A DNA stretch of 64,000 nt, taken from Mesostigma viride. Lineage: Eukaryota; Streptophyta; Mesostigmatophyceae; Mesostigmatales; Mesostigmataceae. Of this stretch, positions 34,684-46,728 are shown piece after piece. The notes under the pieces are model-generated. The model made no database searches and was not told the DNA's origin. It worked only from the letters and a program-made list of their open reading frames with translations. The first letter of the stretch is position 1; the number at the start of each line of letters is the position of its first letter. The stretch covers positions 119,501 through 183,500 of the forward strand of contig RPFO01000643.1 in assembly GCA_009746045.1 (NCBI GenBank), in the 5' to 3' direction. The position numbers and the translations under genes were made by a program.

Positions 34684-37600
34684 TCATATTCTCAAAGAGT
34701 AGCTGGTATTGTGGCCAGCTGCATCCCTCAGCTTGGTTAAGGCATCTGCTGGGTTTTCTTCATCTTCCACATGATGCCAGCTGGAGAAGTAGGTTGCCTC
34801 CTGTTTGAGGATCACCCAATCCAGGTCAGTGTGGACAGCAGCAGAAACAGATTTCTTGGTTAGAAAACTGATCACAGAGTAGCTGTCAGTATAGAGATGT
34901 GAGATGACATTGCATGTGCTGCCTGCCTGGGTTTGTAGCCAGGTGAGCATGTGCTGCAGGGAACGAGCATGCAATGCAGCAGACACCACAGCACGACATT
35001 CAGCTGAGTTGCTGCTGCCAGGTTTTCTGCGGTGTAGCCTGCTGTACCAGGAAGTGAGGGACATGTAATCTGACCTGTTGGTGAGAAAAAACAGCCCTGA
35101 TTCCCGTGCCCCCATCTGATTGATTGTTCTGCTCTCCATGGAGCTGTCCATGACACTGTGGATGTGGATGTCTTCCATCAGATTCAGGCCATGGAGGATG
35201 AGGGGGGGACAGTCATTGACCAACTTCCTGATGTGACTGCATTTTATCTTGACTAGAACATCATGGGTGACCCTGCTGATGACAGCTAAGGGAGCCCCAC
35301 AGATGGCTGACCACCACCCCAGTTTGCCCTGAACAGTGGCACACATGTGTAAGGGGAGGTAGTTGTCTGCAGCAGATCTAGACAATCTTGGATATATTCT
35401 GCAGGAGGAGAGAGAGAGCAGACCCACTGATCTGGCTGCCTATGCAGCTGCAACATGATGCCACAGAACTGGATGGGGGTTGTGCTCAATTCCACCTGTT
35501 TGCCAATCTCATATGATTCCTGGACCTGCTGAATAAATTTTCCACCTCAGCTCTAGGCCCACAAATGAGTTGGTCATCTCCATGCCACACAAAGAACAGC
35601 AGTCCAGAGGGGGTGGGTACAACAAAAAAGCATGGGTCCAGGTCATCATACGTGGCCTTGAGCTTTTTGAATACTTCCTCTGCTGAGTCTCTGAAAATTT
35701 TTGGGGCACTGACAAGCCCTTCCACCCCAATGTTGATGATAAGGTGGGGCTCATCAATGTAAGGTTTCCACACAGCTGGGGTGTCTACCACGTACACCTT
35801 CCCTTTCCACACAGATTCAGCCTTTTCTGGGTCCCCCCTGAGGAAGGCCCTTTTAATATCAGTGGCTTTGCAGACATAGTCTTGGCCTGCATTGAGGTTG
35901 TGGAGGAATAGGGAGAGCATGATCCTGAGTGAGGTTTGTTGCAGCCCAGGTGTGTATGTTTCCCCTTTTGGCAGTGTGGATGTCCCCTTTAATTCTGTGA
36001 CACATGGTCTGGCATGGAAGATTGGGGAGCCCACTTTTTGTGGTTTTTGTTTGAGAACAAATTTTAATCTGAGCTTTTTGGCTCCCTCTGGCACGTCCCA
36101 TGAAGGGGTGACAGGAGGTTTGTATTGAGGGTTTTTGGGGTTGGGCAGGACCCATTCCTGCCTGGCTTGGTGGACAATGGCCATCAGCCACTTGGTAAAC
36201 CCTTTTTGTGTTTTGCATTCTTGTATGACGTGGGAGATTTGGTGGGGTGAGTGCATGGCTATGTCCCACTTACCCAGCCCAAAGGCTGAGGGATGGAGGA
36301 ACTGGCTGTGCACTAACTTGTCCAGATCAGGGATCTCCCCTGGTGCATACTGAGTGTTGACTGCCTTGATGACAGCATCCATACCAGGGACAATACTGGA
36401 GAGAGGGATTTTAAAGTGGTCCAGAGGAACTGCACCCACCCCTGTGACACTGAGCTCATTAGCTGAGATAAGCACCCCAGGATAGGATACAAAAGGTTCC
36501 CCCAACAAGGTGTTACCAGAGTACCCCTCCACCACCTGGAAGGGTGTCTGAATACCAAGTATAGGGAGCATCACTTGTCCCACTACATCCAGTGAGCTTT
36601 GGCCTGAGAAATCCTGCACCCGTGCCCAAAATGAAGGTGCAATCTCAAGACCAGGGATGGCTTGTGCACTGATCACACTGACCTGTGCCTGAGTGTCTAT
36701 TGCCAGGGTCCAGGGGTCCTGACTAGTGCACACAGCTGAGACTTTTGCCAACCCTGCGGCCACAGCAGCTTGTTGCTTATGTGACCTGTGTAATGCTTGC
36801 AAGGCGACTGCCAATCTTGACCTCAGAGCGGGAGGGTTGGCAGACAATTTGGTGCCTTGGGGCTGAGCTAATGCTTCCAACCCAGCTACCTCGTGCCTGG
36901 TTAAGCAATCCCCAGGTTGTGAAGTGGGCCTGGCTTCACTGAGGGTGGAAGGGTTCACAGAGGGTGCTGTGGTGCTGTCAACAGCAGTAATTGGTGGCTC
37001 AGGGCTACTGCTGGGCATGCTGGAGTTGCCAGATAGAAGTAGTGAGTCCATGCTTAAAGACTCTTCCCCAGGCACGTCTGCCATGGGAGAATAATACTTC
37101 TTAATTCTATGACAGCTCACCCTGTGACGCTTCCCATTGATATTGTGCTTGACCTCCACGGTCTTGCTGTTTTTGGTAAATCCACGGATGGTAACTGGAC
37201 CTAGCCAAGTTCCAACCTTACCAAAGCTGTTTTCCTTGTAATAGAGAACTTGATCACCTTTTTGGAATACTGGCCTGGATGGGTTTTATCTTTTTCTGCC
37301 AGTTTTGCTGAGGTTTGTGCACGTGCAGTGTTGTACAGTGCTATCACCTCTGGGGGATATACACCTGCCTGCAGGCCTGCTGGGATTACTTCACCCCACT
37401 TGGCATGCAAGACAGGTCTCATGTTTAGGGTTGTGCACATTTCATGACACCAGAGTGCCCTGTCACAATAGACCCCTGAAGTAGCATCCTTGGAAGGATT
37501 TTTGGCTAGTAGGGTTTTGACAGATCTGATGGTTCTTTCAATGACCCCCTGACCCTCATGATCTTCCAGCCCAGCAATCTCTATTGCTTCACACCCTTCC

Positions 37601-37860
37601 AGGTCAGTCAGACAAGAAAATTGTTGATCAAGCAAAATTCTGTCAACTGGGTAGAATCTGGGTAAAGCAATCATGAGTGCAACACGTAGCTGCCCTGCAG
37701 ACATATGCCAGGTAGGGGTTCCATTACTGTGAACCTGGACCATGAATCTTTTAGGATCAGGTAGGGTTGGACATCTTTGTTGATGTGCATCACATCCCCC
37801 ACTATCATGCCCCTAGTGGTGGAAGGAGTTGCAGTATGCCATTTTTGAGGTTTGGGGCTG
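34684..37860 (-). pseudogene. Decayed LTR retrotransposon pol: INT, retropepsin-like, RT, RNase H
   Basis: Read on minus from 37,860: integrase core with GDVMHI (first Asp), LLDQQFSC (second Asp) and QGVIERTIRSVK (Glu; 29 residues between); an SH3/chromo-like end after a shift near 37,255 (YYKENSFGKVGTWLG); a linker; a retropepsin-like domain with AIDTQAQVSVI (DTQA instead of DTGA) and TLLGEPFV; RT with TDIKRAFLRGD and FFVWHGDDQLICG; a shift near 35,490; and RNase H with MDSSMESR, SAECRA, YTDSYS and ENPADALTKL, stop at 34,684. Order and unusual motifs equal those of the intact element at 53,983-57,030, so they are lineage traits. The 5' half (gag and the INT zinc region) is absent; the TTAA-site element begins at 37,865. 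Confidence 0.85.
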
Positions 37861-37864
37861 TTAA

Positions 37865-39777
37865 GGGGACTCGGCGCGGCGAATATTTTCCGCGCCAAAA
37901 AAATTCCGCGGTACCCTCCGTACCGTGAAAAGTGGGTGCACGGTGCGCGCACCCCTTGCGGAAGTGGCCATGGTGACTGCTTTTAGACGAAACGTGACAA
38001 ATCCGGCTCGCGGAAAGCAGAAAAAATGCTCGATTCTTGGAGAAAATTAGTTAATACTGATTCTAATTTATGGTGGGATAGTTGCGATCTATAATGTCGC
38101 GGGCTCTTTTTCTTTACCATCGGCAGGGGGGGTCCGGCCTGAATTTCTGTCGGGATGAATAAAGTATAATGGATGCCTGCAGGTGTGATTGTCGATTGTT
38201 GCCAGTTTTGATGGTCCTAATGGAAGCTAGTTTAATGATGTTTCTAAAGCCGTAAAAATTCCCGCTGCTATCTTTACCTTTCCCGTCATTTTGCGGTAAG
38301 ATAACATTAGGCCTGCGCGATGCGCGCCCGACCTCTCCATGAAAGGGTGGCCTTTCTTGTGCGCCTGGGCACGAATAAATGCCCGTTATGGTACGTTCTT
38401 GTATTAAACGTCCTAAGATAGCGCTTTCCTGCTTTCTTAGCTCGTTGAGCGTAAGCTTTTTGCCTTCTTTCCGGCCAGATGCAGCCATGAACTTGCGGGT
38501 CCTGGCGCTGCATCGCTAGATTCCTGGATGTTTTTTAGCAAGTTCGTCTGTGACGTGGCTGGCTTGCTGCAGCGCGTGGCCCACAACCTGTCGGGAAGGT
38601 GTAATGCTTTTATTTCCATGCTTCTCTGAAATTTCTTTTGCTTTATAGACAGTTGTGTTCGAGGAAATTCACGCGGTCTTCCTAAGCAGCGGCATCATTT
38701 TCCCCAGACACTGACGAGCTGGCACCTGTCTCCTAAAGAAAGTGGCTCGTGCTTGTTAGAAAGGAGGCAGTGTGCATTTTGCGGGACAGAATGCTTTGGT
38801 GGCACATGCGTCAGGTAGGTTGTTCCAATGGTCTCTTCACCTTTCCCACTGAGTAAATGATAGCCTTTGTCATGCTAACCAGAGCAGCTAGCCACAGGTT
38901 GGCTGGATAAAAAGTCTGCTTATTTTCTCTTTATATACTGCGTGTGTGGTCCTCCACATGTCCGGCTTGTTGGGCATTTTGGAACAGGGTTTTTAATGTG
39001 TTGTTGGGTGGAACAACTTGGTTGTTGGCACAAAATCACACATTATTAGCCTGAGATAGGCATGACATATGCTGCTCAGGCGTGTCGTCCTACCAGCCTT
39101 GTTGTTAAGGGTAGACTCACAAGGCTGGCTGTGCCGATGGAGGGGTGGGGCGTATGACGCTCCGGACATCCTCCTCACACTCCGTGATCAAAGTGGGCAT
39201 GTTTTTGGGTGTCTAGGGTAGCAAAACAGATGTCATTTTGGCTCAGCACTAGCTCAATTCTCTTTTAGCGTCTACCCAGGTGGCATCACAGGAAAATCAA
39301 TAACTTGAGCTACGCTTGTCAGAATGAGCTCAAACTTTGTGGTTGTGTTTCCCCCCACTCAGTGGAATATCGGCGCATGTATGGATGACCCAATCTGATG
39401 TGTTAATGATTTGATTTATTTTTTTTGGCTCAAAAAAGTACCCATTTTGCGGGAAAATTAATAACTCAAACAAATGTGACCATTTTGGCCATGTAAATAG
39501 CCCAGCTTTTAAAAAAGTGGGGGAACTTTGCAGGTATGTATGGGCAGGTCATTTAGACAAGTGGTTTGTCTTGGGCAAAATATCTCATAAATAGCGTCTT
39601 TTTCTATTTTTAGCTCGCCACCGGTGCGTGGTTGGGGGTAGTACCCCCAACAAGTGGTGGTATGAATGTCCAAACATCATATTTATGGTACCCAATCATC
39701 ACTAGATGGTTCCCATGTGCATTGGAACTGATACTCATTAAAGTCTGTTTTTCAGGCTTTTGGACGTGCGAGTCCCC
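37865..39777 (-). mobile_element. TTAA-site DNA transposon, copy B (inverted relative to copy A)
   Basis: 1,913 bp; on plus it reads GGGGACTCGGCGCGGCG ... GGACGTGCGAGTCCCC between TTAA duplications (37,861-37,864; 39,778-39,781). It is nearly identical to copy A over its length apart from small indels. It abuts the cut edge of the minus-strand copia-like pol, but the sequence on its far side does not continue that element, so the copia-like element was already truncated there or was rearranged. Confidence 0.8.
38114..38620 (-). pseudogene. Conserved open frame of the TTAA-site element (copy B)
   Basis: It matches the frame at 26,528-27,088 (SGRKEGKKLTLNELRKQESA, FHGEVGRASRRPNVILPQND). The stretch before MAASGRKEG sits in another frame because of an indel near 38,510 (ATCGCTAGATTCC against the longer sequence in copy A). 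Confidence 0.4.
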
Positions 39778-40760
39778 TTAACACGTCGTACGTCAAAACT
39801 CAGTCCTAAAAATAGGACTGAGTATGCCAACTTTGAGATCATGTAGCGGTAAGCCTAGGGGGGTACCCCATATGTTTGATATGCATCAGAGCACTCAATA
39901 TCATGCTAATGCTTGGGCATATGCCTAAAAAATCATATGTTGACCAAATCATGTAAAATTTTACAAGGGTGTCAACCCATGCTCGCGATTTGGCAATTTT
40001 CTGTGGAAGGACGAGTTGGGAAAATTCAATAAAATCCATATGCATGTTGAAAAAATATAGGCGTGTAAACAATATAGTTCTTGACCTGTAGAAAAAAACT
40101 GGACTCAATTTGGCCACAGCCTCTACCTGAAACTCACCAAAAACCACCAGCCCTAAGAATGGGTTTCGAGGTTGCTAGCAATGTGCAAGCATGTAAGTGC
40201 GGTCATACTACACACCACCGTGGCAACCAACCATGCCAATCAACTCATTTCCCTTCTAGCATAACAGGAAAACATACTTGCATCATCATATTGGGAAGGC
40301 CCACACTAAATCACTAATCGAAAATTACTTGGGAAATGTTGTCTCGGGCTGATGGACATGTGTGCCCCTCAATTGCGGAGTTAAATTGGATGTATAATTG
40401 AATGAAATACATTATTACATTCCATGCATCGATGCTCGAGTCATCGCGATATCTGAATATCTTACATAATTACAGACCCATCAATTGGAAGATCAGAAAG
40501 CTCCAGTGCATCTGCTCTACGACCGGACGTCTCAATCGTACGTAGTGCTTTCGAGTTATAATTACCCTCAATGTATGTCTGGAAAATCCACGTGCAGGCA
40601 GTGTCAAATGCATGGTATATGAACTAGTTATGTACATGTCAAGATGATGACAGTCAAGCGAGGCCATACATGTTGACGGACAAGTGAGCCTGTAGACCTA
40701 CGTCGATCCCCAGTTCCTCGATGTCGTGCGCAGCCCCGATATCATCAGATTTCCAATCCC

Positions 40761-40860
40761 CAACGGCCGTCGGCTCCGCAAAATCCACGTTCGCGATTAA
40801 ACAGTGCAACCGCGAGGGCCGTTCTAACTTGTAATCCACCTATATAATGGGCTCCGTCTC
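40761..40860 (+). promoter_or_regulatory. Possible promoter: AACGG palindrome and TATA-like box
   Basis: CAACGGCCGTCGG at 40,761 lies about 80 bp upstream of CCTATATAATGGG (40,840-40,852), a good TATA-like match, followed by two overlapping open frames starting near 40,867 and 40,896 (88 and 75 codons, neither recognised). AACGG is the core of the plant mitosis-specific activator element bound by three-repeat MYB proteins. The combination is suggestive only. Confidence 0.25.
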
Positions 40861-41392
40861 GTCACCGTGCGTTCGCATCAACAGGACAGCCACGGGTGTC
40901 GCGACGTCTCGGACGCTGTGCACTACACGCATCATCTCGGTCATCGCAGCCGTCGAGCACGTCACAAGCATCAATTATTCTCTGGACGAATTCTCGTGAC
41001 CGTGTTGATATTAATGTCTGCCAACTTCACGACTGTGAACAGCAGCCTCACGCACGTCCGGTCCATCCGACTCCGTCAGGCGGTGTTGCGAATGGCGTCC
41101 TGCGTGCAAAAACCAGTACATGAAGGACAATAATGTTAGCCCGTTAGACAGATTTGTCTGTGGTTCCGCTTACAGCAGTACTAATCACCCGTTACGCGGA
41201 TTTCGGGCAAGTGGGTATCCTCCTACATTACATGTATCCAATTATGGACGGGAGATTTAAAATGGGAAACAAGTATCAGCGAACCCAGAATCAAGGTATC
41301 CACGCAACGGTTTTGAAGAAACGGCTATGTACATATAGACACAATGAACTGAACAAAACTTTAGTAGCTCACTCGTCGTTCACTTGTTAGTC

Positions 41393-41517
41393 GTAACGGA
41401 GGCAGTCATTCAGTCAGTTTGCAAGTTCAGTTGGCAAGTACGGAAACACACGCAAGTGCGTAACGGAGGCAGTCAGTCAGTCAGTTTGCAAGTGCAGTTG
41501 GCAAGTACGGACCACCA
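41393..41517 (+). repeat. 67-bp imperfect tandem duplication
   Basis: GTAACGGAGGCAGTCATTCAG and AGTTGGCAAGTACGGA occur at 41,393-41,445 and again at 41,459-41,511. Confidence 0.8.
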
Positions 41518-42327
41518 ACCGCGTGTGTACGTCCATGATATCGCAATAATATAATCAAGAATAACAGGGAACGGTTAATGTATCCTTTACGCAGCTTTTT
41601 CGTTCAGGGCATGTTGAAATAACGAAAGTGGGGTCAGGTGTTCGAACCTTCCAAGTGCCGAATTTTTTACGAACCAGCGCATTCACGAACCTTGCACTGG
41701 GGACGCGGTGGACGTGTACCATTACCCCGGCCTAATTCTAGCATTGTACACAAGGGGCGGTGGCTAGCAGTAAAGAAGGGCATCCTAGTCATAACGCTGG
41801 GCAAGTTTAAAAGCACCAACGGCCGTTGAGTAGGAAAAAAAAAGAGCAGGAGAAGAGCACGTCGACGTTTCAACAGCAAGACAAAAATATTGAACCCCGA
41901 GTACCAATGAAAATGCTTTCATGCATGTCCACCCCGACGAGGCACAAATTCATGCATGCCCACCCCGACGAGGCACAAATTAATGAACGACAGATTTCTC
42001 ACCCCCCCCCGGCACATGGAACAAGTGCCATCGCACGCACACACTTTGTAGACAGGAGAGTTTCGAGAGTCCAACGGCCGTTGGCTCGGAGAAATTGACA
42101 GTACACCCGTAAAGACATTAAAATTATCACTTTGTTGTCTTATGTGTGCCGTGTCATTTCCCAAGGTCAAAAGCCGTCAACTTCTGCACCTCTTGTCCCT
42201 CCCACCCGTACGCACTAAGCATGCCCACCTTACACTACCACATGTGGCTCTTGAGAAAACTCCCCCCGACGATGCACATGTGCCATTCACGCACACACCT
42301 TCAGACAAGGCTATCAGTTTTTCGAAG

Positions 42328-42640
42328 TCCAACGGCCGTTGGCTCCGAGAAATGCTGTTACAACTCAAAATTACAATGGTGACATCCACGAGCTAGTGGT
42401 ACGCCGAACAAGTGCTTGTATGACATATGGCGACTGCCCGTGAGGAAAAGTCCACCACCACACACGGTCAGTTTTTTGAGTCCAACGGCCGTTGGCTCCG
42501 AGAAATGCTGTTACAACGCAAAATTACAATGGTGACATACATGAGCTAGTGGTACGCCGAACAAGTGCTTGTATGACATATGGCGACTGCCCGTGAGGAA
42601 AAGTCCACCACCACACACGGACAGTTTTTTGACTCCAACG
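42328..42640 (+). repeat. 153-bp tandem duplication carrying CAACGGCCGTTG
   Basis: The unit beginning TCCAACGGCCGTTGGCTCCG at 42,328 repeats at 42,481. A third partial start (TTTTTTGACTCCAACG) follows at 42,625. The copies are almost identical, including GTGGTACGCCGAACAAGTGC. Confidence 0.9.
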
Positions 42641-42976
42641 CAAGAACAGACGTAATGCACACCAAGTGACCAAGTGGCAAGATAAAGACACCCTTGCCAA
42701 TCTCTACCCACAAAAACTTAGCCCCGAAATCCGTAGCCCCGAAATCCGTGATTGATTTGTACATTGTAGATGACAATGCAGCGATCACATGTATTCTGAA
42801 ACCAACACGTTTTTACCTAGTTATCATGGTAACCAATTTATGGTTACCTAGTTATCCATGGCTAGAAAGTTGTAAATACACGATGTGGCCACACACGCCA
42901 TAGATGAAAATCATAACCAGATCACGCACATGATCATGGAAGGGGACTCTATTGATCTCAAAAAAGAAAGCTCAAG

Positions 42977-43011
42977 ACACCCTACACCCTACACCCTACA
43001 CCCTACACCAT
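42977..43011 (+). repeat. (CCCTACA)n telomere-like heptamer run
   Basis: Four near-perfect CTACACC units (TGTAGGG on the other strand), then degenerate copies (CCATACATCCTACAACCTA). This resembles the plant-type TTTAGGG telomere repeat with one base changed. Too short and degenerate to be a chromosome end. Confidence 0.6.
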
Positions 43012-43068
43012 ACATCCTACAACCTACACCCTTAACTCTCCACCCTTAGCTTACGTGACCTTTTTTTC

Positions 43069-43137
43069 GGAGAAATGTCCGAGTGGAATGCTATGTATGG
43101 GGTAACTTTCCCAAGGGTTCGAATCCCTCTTTCTCCA
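43069..43137 (+). tRNA. Truncated tRNA-Ser-like sequence (plastid type), probably a pseudogene
   Basis: The acceptor stem GGAGAAA / TTTCTCC (7 perfect pairs), D-arm CCGAGTGG, a long variable arm GGGGTAACTTTCCC and T-arm AGGGTTCGAATCCCT are present: features of tRNA-Ser and close in wording to plastid trnS. Between GAGTGG and TGCTATGTA about 18-20 nt are missing, removing half of the anticodon arm including the anticodon. It follows a TTTTTTT run. A plastid-derived nuclear fragment is the likeliest origin; a functional tRNA is not possible without the anticodon. Confidence 0.65.
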
Positions 43138-43246
43138 TTAGAGTTTTGTTTAGCTTCTATTCTCGTCTACACATAATTCACACGAAGTACGCTTGCAAAT
43201 ACTTTATTACTATTTTGTTTGATATACTACACTAATATTATAATTG

Positions 43247-43362
43247 TTGTGTGTGTGTGTTGTTCACGTGTGCGTGTGTGTGTTGTGTGTGTTGTGTGTG
43301 TTGTGCGTGTGCGTGTGCGTGTGCGTGTGCGTGTGCGTGTGCGTGTGCGTGTGTGTGTGTAT
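43247..43362 (+). repeat. (TG)n / (GCGTGT)n microsatellite
   Basis: GTGTGTGT, GTGTTGTG and eight GTGCGT units in a row. It leads into the 40-bp minisatellite. Confidence 0.9.
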
Positions 43363-43404
43363 ATAATTTTTTGTTGTGTGTGTGTGTTGTGTGTTGTACG
43401 TGCA

Positions 43405-44315
43405 AGGTGTATGTACATGTGTGTGCAGCCGGCCCTTGCGTGCGCGGTGTGTGTACGTTTCTGTGCAGCCGCCCCTTGCGTGCGCGGTGTGTGTACGTGT
43501 GTGTGCATGCCGGCCCTTGCGTGCATGGTGTGTGTACGTGTGTGTGCAGCCGCCCCTTGCGTGCGCGGTGTATGTACATGTGTTTGCACTCGCCCATTGC
43601 GTGCGCGGTGTATGTACGTGTGTGTGCAGCCGCCCCTTGCGTCCGCGGTGGATGTACGTGTGTGCGCACTCGCCCCTTGCGTGCGCGGTGTATGTACGTG
43701 TGTGTGCAGCCGCCCCTTGCGTGCGCGGTGTATGTACATGTGTGTGCATCCTTGTCCTTGCGTGCATGGTGTATGTACATGTGAGTGCCGTCGCCCCAAC
43801 CGTGCATTGTGTATGTACGTGTGTGTGCAGCCGCCCCTTGCGTGCATGGTGTGTGTACATGTGTGTGCATCCTTGTCCTTGCGTGCATGGTGTATGTACA
43901 TGTGTTTGCACTCGCCCCTTGCGTGCGCGGTGTGTGTACGTGTGTGTGCAGCCGCCCCTTGCGTGCATGGTGTGTGTACATGTGTGTGCATCCTTGTCCT
44001 TGCGTGCATGGTGTGTGTACATGTGTGTGCAGCCGCCCCTTGCGTGCGCGGTGGATGTACATGTGCGGGCAGTTGCCCCTTGCGTGCGCGGTACGGTGTA
44101 TGTACATGTGTTTGCACTCGCCCCTTGCGTGCGCGGTGTATGTACATGTGTGTGCAGCCGCCCCTTGCGTGCATGGTGTATGTACATGTGCTTGCACTGG
44201 CCCCGTGCGTGCGCGGTGTATGTACGTGTGTGTGCAGCCGCCCCTTGCGTGCGCGGTGTATGTACGTGTGTGTGCAGCCGCCCCTTGCGTGCGCGGTGTA
44301 TGTACATGTGTGTGC
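43405..44315 (+). repeat. 40-bp minisatellite, segment 1
   Basis: Units of about 40 bp read CCCCTTGCGTGCGCGGTGTA followed by TGTACGTGTGTGTGCAGCCG, with variants (GCATCCTTGTCCTTGCG; TTTGCACTCGCCC). There are about 22 copies. It ends exactly at the LTR start at 44,316. Segments 2-4 (48,758; 60,759; 62,258) are continuations of the same array. Confidence 0.95.
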
Positions 44316-44962
44316 TGTCAAGGGTATATTTTACCCTATGTGCCCAACTACCTGTTTATATTTAATCCTGGCCGTCATGTTGTAAACGGAGGATTAATTA
44401 GGGTTGCGTCATTATTAATCGCACCCGCCTACCGTATTTCAGGCCGATAATTAAATAGGTTAGGAAGGGCTTGCCGTGATAATTACGGCACAGTTTATAG
44501 CACTAGAAATAGTGCCGTACAGCGAAAGTTATTGTATGCCGAAGTTGTACTATTTCCGGCACAAGACTTAACGCACTGTAGGTGCCGACGGTACCATCCT
44601 CGGCCCACTGTTCCGTGTTGGATATTTCTACCGACACGAGTTACTAGATGCCCCGTACTTAATGCGCTGGCATGTTAGCAAGACTTCTAGAATGTACGAC
44701 TCTGAAGTTAAGTCGTTAAGTTATTGTCTTGCACATAGCCGCCACCTTTGGTGGATATAGGCACGATGTTTGTGCACGATGCCTTCACCTTACCTGTCCT
44801 AGCTGTCAGCTATGGACGATAATGGTCCCCACCGGGGAGCCACAGCATAGCTTTAGTGGTATGACCGGTGGCAGCCGGATTTCGTTAATGCCATGATAAA
44901 TAAAGCGTAATCTATTTTATTGTCAATCAATTTCGGCCTATGAAGGCTCAAATATTCTAACA
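44316..44962 (+). repeat. LTR P, first copy (647 bp)
   Basis: It begins TGTCAAGGGTATATTTTACC and ends CAAATATTCTAACA (TG...CA). It has the same length as, and is essentially identical to, 45,734-46,380. It carries GATAAATAAAGCG near the end, a possible polyadenylation region. Confidence 0.9.
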
Positions 44963-45733
44963 CAAAGCTATTACGGAAACTAACCCTTACATATGGACGA
45001 AAAGAATGACAGCCATAAACTGGCGAGATACGCATGAATATCATGCAATATTACGGTCCGGAGGTTCGCGGCAGCGTTGTTGTCACGCTGCGCAGAATTC
45101 CAGGAACTGGCCCAGTGCCGCGGCCTGATCAACCGTAGGCCTTATATTTCCAGATTCCAGGAAAATTTCCCCAGATTCCAGAGTGTAGCCGCGGCAGTCA
45201 TGCCGAACGTTGCTGAAGCTGAAGCCATCTAACAAGCTCAAGTTCAAATCGCAGCGGGGGCAAATTCGCAGGCCATCTTCGTGTAATTTTTTTTTGGGTG
45301 ACGACGTCCAGGCGCTATTTCGCCTGCATTCTATGACTCGAATTTTTTGTGAAGGCCGAGAAGCTAAGTGCGCAGGAGCCCAGCTGCCGAGAAGCCAAGT
45401 GCCGCAGAGCCGAGAAGCCAAGTGCGGCGGAGCCCAGAGCCGAGAAGCCAGTGCCATCCACGAGTTAAGGAAATCGGGATTTTTTGTTCCGGTTCATGTC
45501 ATCGGGTTCTGATGCTAAGCCCTGTATACAAAAGCACACATTCGGGTTTTTTGTTGCTAATCCCCATGTCCCAAAGCACAAGTGTTAACCTCGCCTAAGC
45601 TCCAGTTTTTTGTTGCAATGGTTCACCATGGAATGTTATCCCAAGTAAGGGGGGCTAAACACCCTACCTAAGCTAGAGGGAAAGTTACAACCATAGGATT
45701 ATACCATAGTACTGGCTAGTTGAGCAAGGGGGG
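44963..45733 (+). other. Interior of the P-LTR unit, no coding capacity
   Basis: 771 bp without a credible gene. It holds a short minisatellite GCCGAGAAGCCAAGTGC (about four copies, 45,355-45,455) and ends in the purine tract AGCAAGGGGGG directly before the second LTR, as expected for second-strand priming. The sequence after the first LTR (CAAAGCTATTACGG) does not start with the usual TGG primer-binding site. Confidence 0.6.
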
Positions 45734-46380
45734 TGTCAAGGGTATATTTTACCCTATGTGCCCAACTACCTGTTTATATTTAATCCTGGCCGTCATGTTG
45801 TAAACGGAGGATTAATTAGGGTTGCGTCATTATTAATCGCACCCGCCTACCGTATTTCAGGCCGATAATTAAATAGGTTAGGAAGGGCTTGCCGTGATAA
45901 TTACGGCACAGTTTATAGCACTAGAAATAGTGCCGTACAGCGAAAGTTATTGTATGCCGAAGTTGTACTATTTCCGGCACAAGACTTAACGCACTGTAGG
46001 TGCCGACGGTACCATCCTCGGCCCACTGTTCCGTGTTGGATATTTCTACCGACACGAGTTACTAGATGCCCCGTACTTAATGCGCTGGCATGTTAGCAAG
46101 ACTTCTAGAATGTACGACTCTGAAGTTAAGTCGTTAAGTTATTGTCTTGCACATAGCCGCCACCTTTGGTGGATATAGGCACGATGTTTGTGCACGATGC
46201 CTTCACCTTACCTGTCCTAGCTGTCAGCTATGGACGATAATGGTCCCCACCGGGGAGCCACAGCATAGCTTTAGTGGTATGACCGGTGGCAGCCGGATTT
46301 CGTTAATGCCATGATAAATAAAGCGTAATCTATTTTATTGTCAATCAATTTCGGCCTATGAAGGCTCAAATATTCTAACA
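45734..46380 (+). repeat. LTR P, second copy (647 bp)
   Basis: Same length and near-identical sequence to 44,316-44,962, ending TTCTAACA at 46,380, after which the gag leader starts (TAAGCTACGATTCG). Confidence 0.9.
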
Positions 46381-46494
46381 TAAGCTACGATTCGCTTTTG
46401 ACCACTCAACAAATCGTAAGCCGGCCTTCTGCGGATTTTGCTGGCCCATATTTCTCTTCCTGCAGCTTTCTTTTGGAATTTTGGATGACTAGGC

Positions 46495-46728
46495 ATGTCT
46501 GGGCTTGATCACCCCAGCATAGACTTGGTGCAAGTAACTTTTGAATTCCAAGGCAAGAGAGCCATTGTGGCTATCAATCCGGTACAGGCAAGACGCTGGG
46601 TTATTGAGATTATTAGGGATACATACGATACACCACAGGGGGAGTGTCCCTTGGACTTTGTAATCCTGAATACCCTGATTGGTTCGTACCTCCAATATCT
46701 TCAAAGTGAGGGAGCAGATATCGACTGA
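46495..46728 (+). CDS. Small leader ORF upstream of gag
   Basis: A 77-codon frame from ATG (MSGLDHPSIDLVQVTFEFQG ... TLIGSYLQYLQSEGADID) lies in the leader, 250 bp before gag, and is not in frame with it. No family was recognised. It is reported because the other two LTR elements here also have an ORF before gag, so it may be translated or regulatory. Chance is not excluded. Confidence 0.35.
   Translation: MSGLDHPSIDLVQVTFEFQGKRAIVAINPVQARRWVIEIIRDTYDTPQGECPLDFVILNTLIGSYLQYLQSEGADID

Larger units (their letters stand above)
39782..42960. other. Non-coding-looking region with repeated palindromes
   Basis: No convincing gene. It holds four perfect CAACGGCCGTTG palindromes (41,817; 42,072; 42,330; 42,483) and a variant (40,761), each in a similar context (TCCAACGGCCGTTGGCTC), plus the two local tandem duplications listed separately and a 31-bp duplication (CACCCCGACGAGGCACAAATT) near 41,930-41,981. 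Confidence 0.5.

Noticed and set aside
42977-43011. Internal telomere or chromosome end
   Set aside because: Only four heptamers with a changed base (CCCTACA), followed by unrelated sequence.
43219-44450. Very long Cys/Val-rich and His/Thr-rich open frames on both strands across the 40-bp minisatellite (also at 48.7-49.2, 60.7-61.5 and 62.2-62.7 kb)
   Set aside because: All six frames are open because the ~40-bp unit lacks stops. Protein periodicity equals the DNA repeat and there is no start or codon signal.
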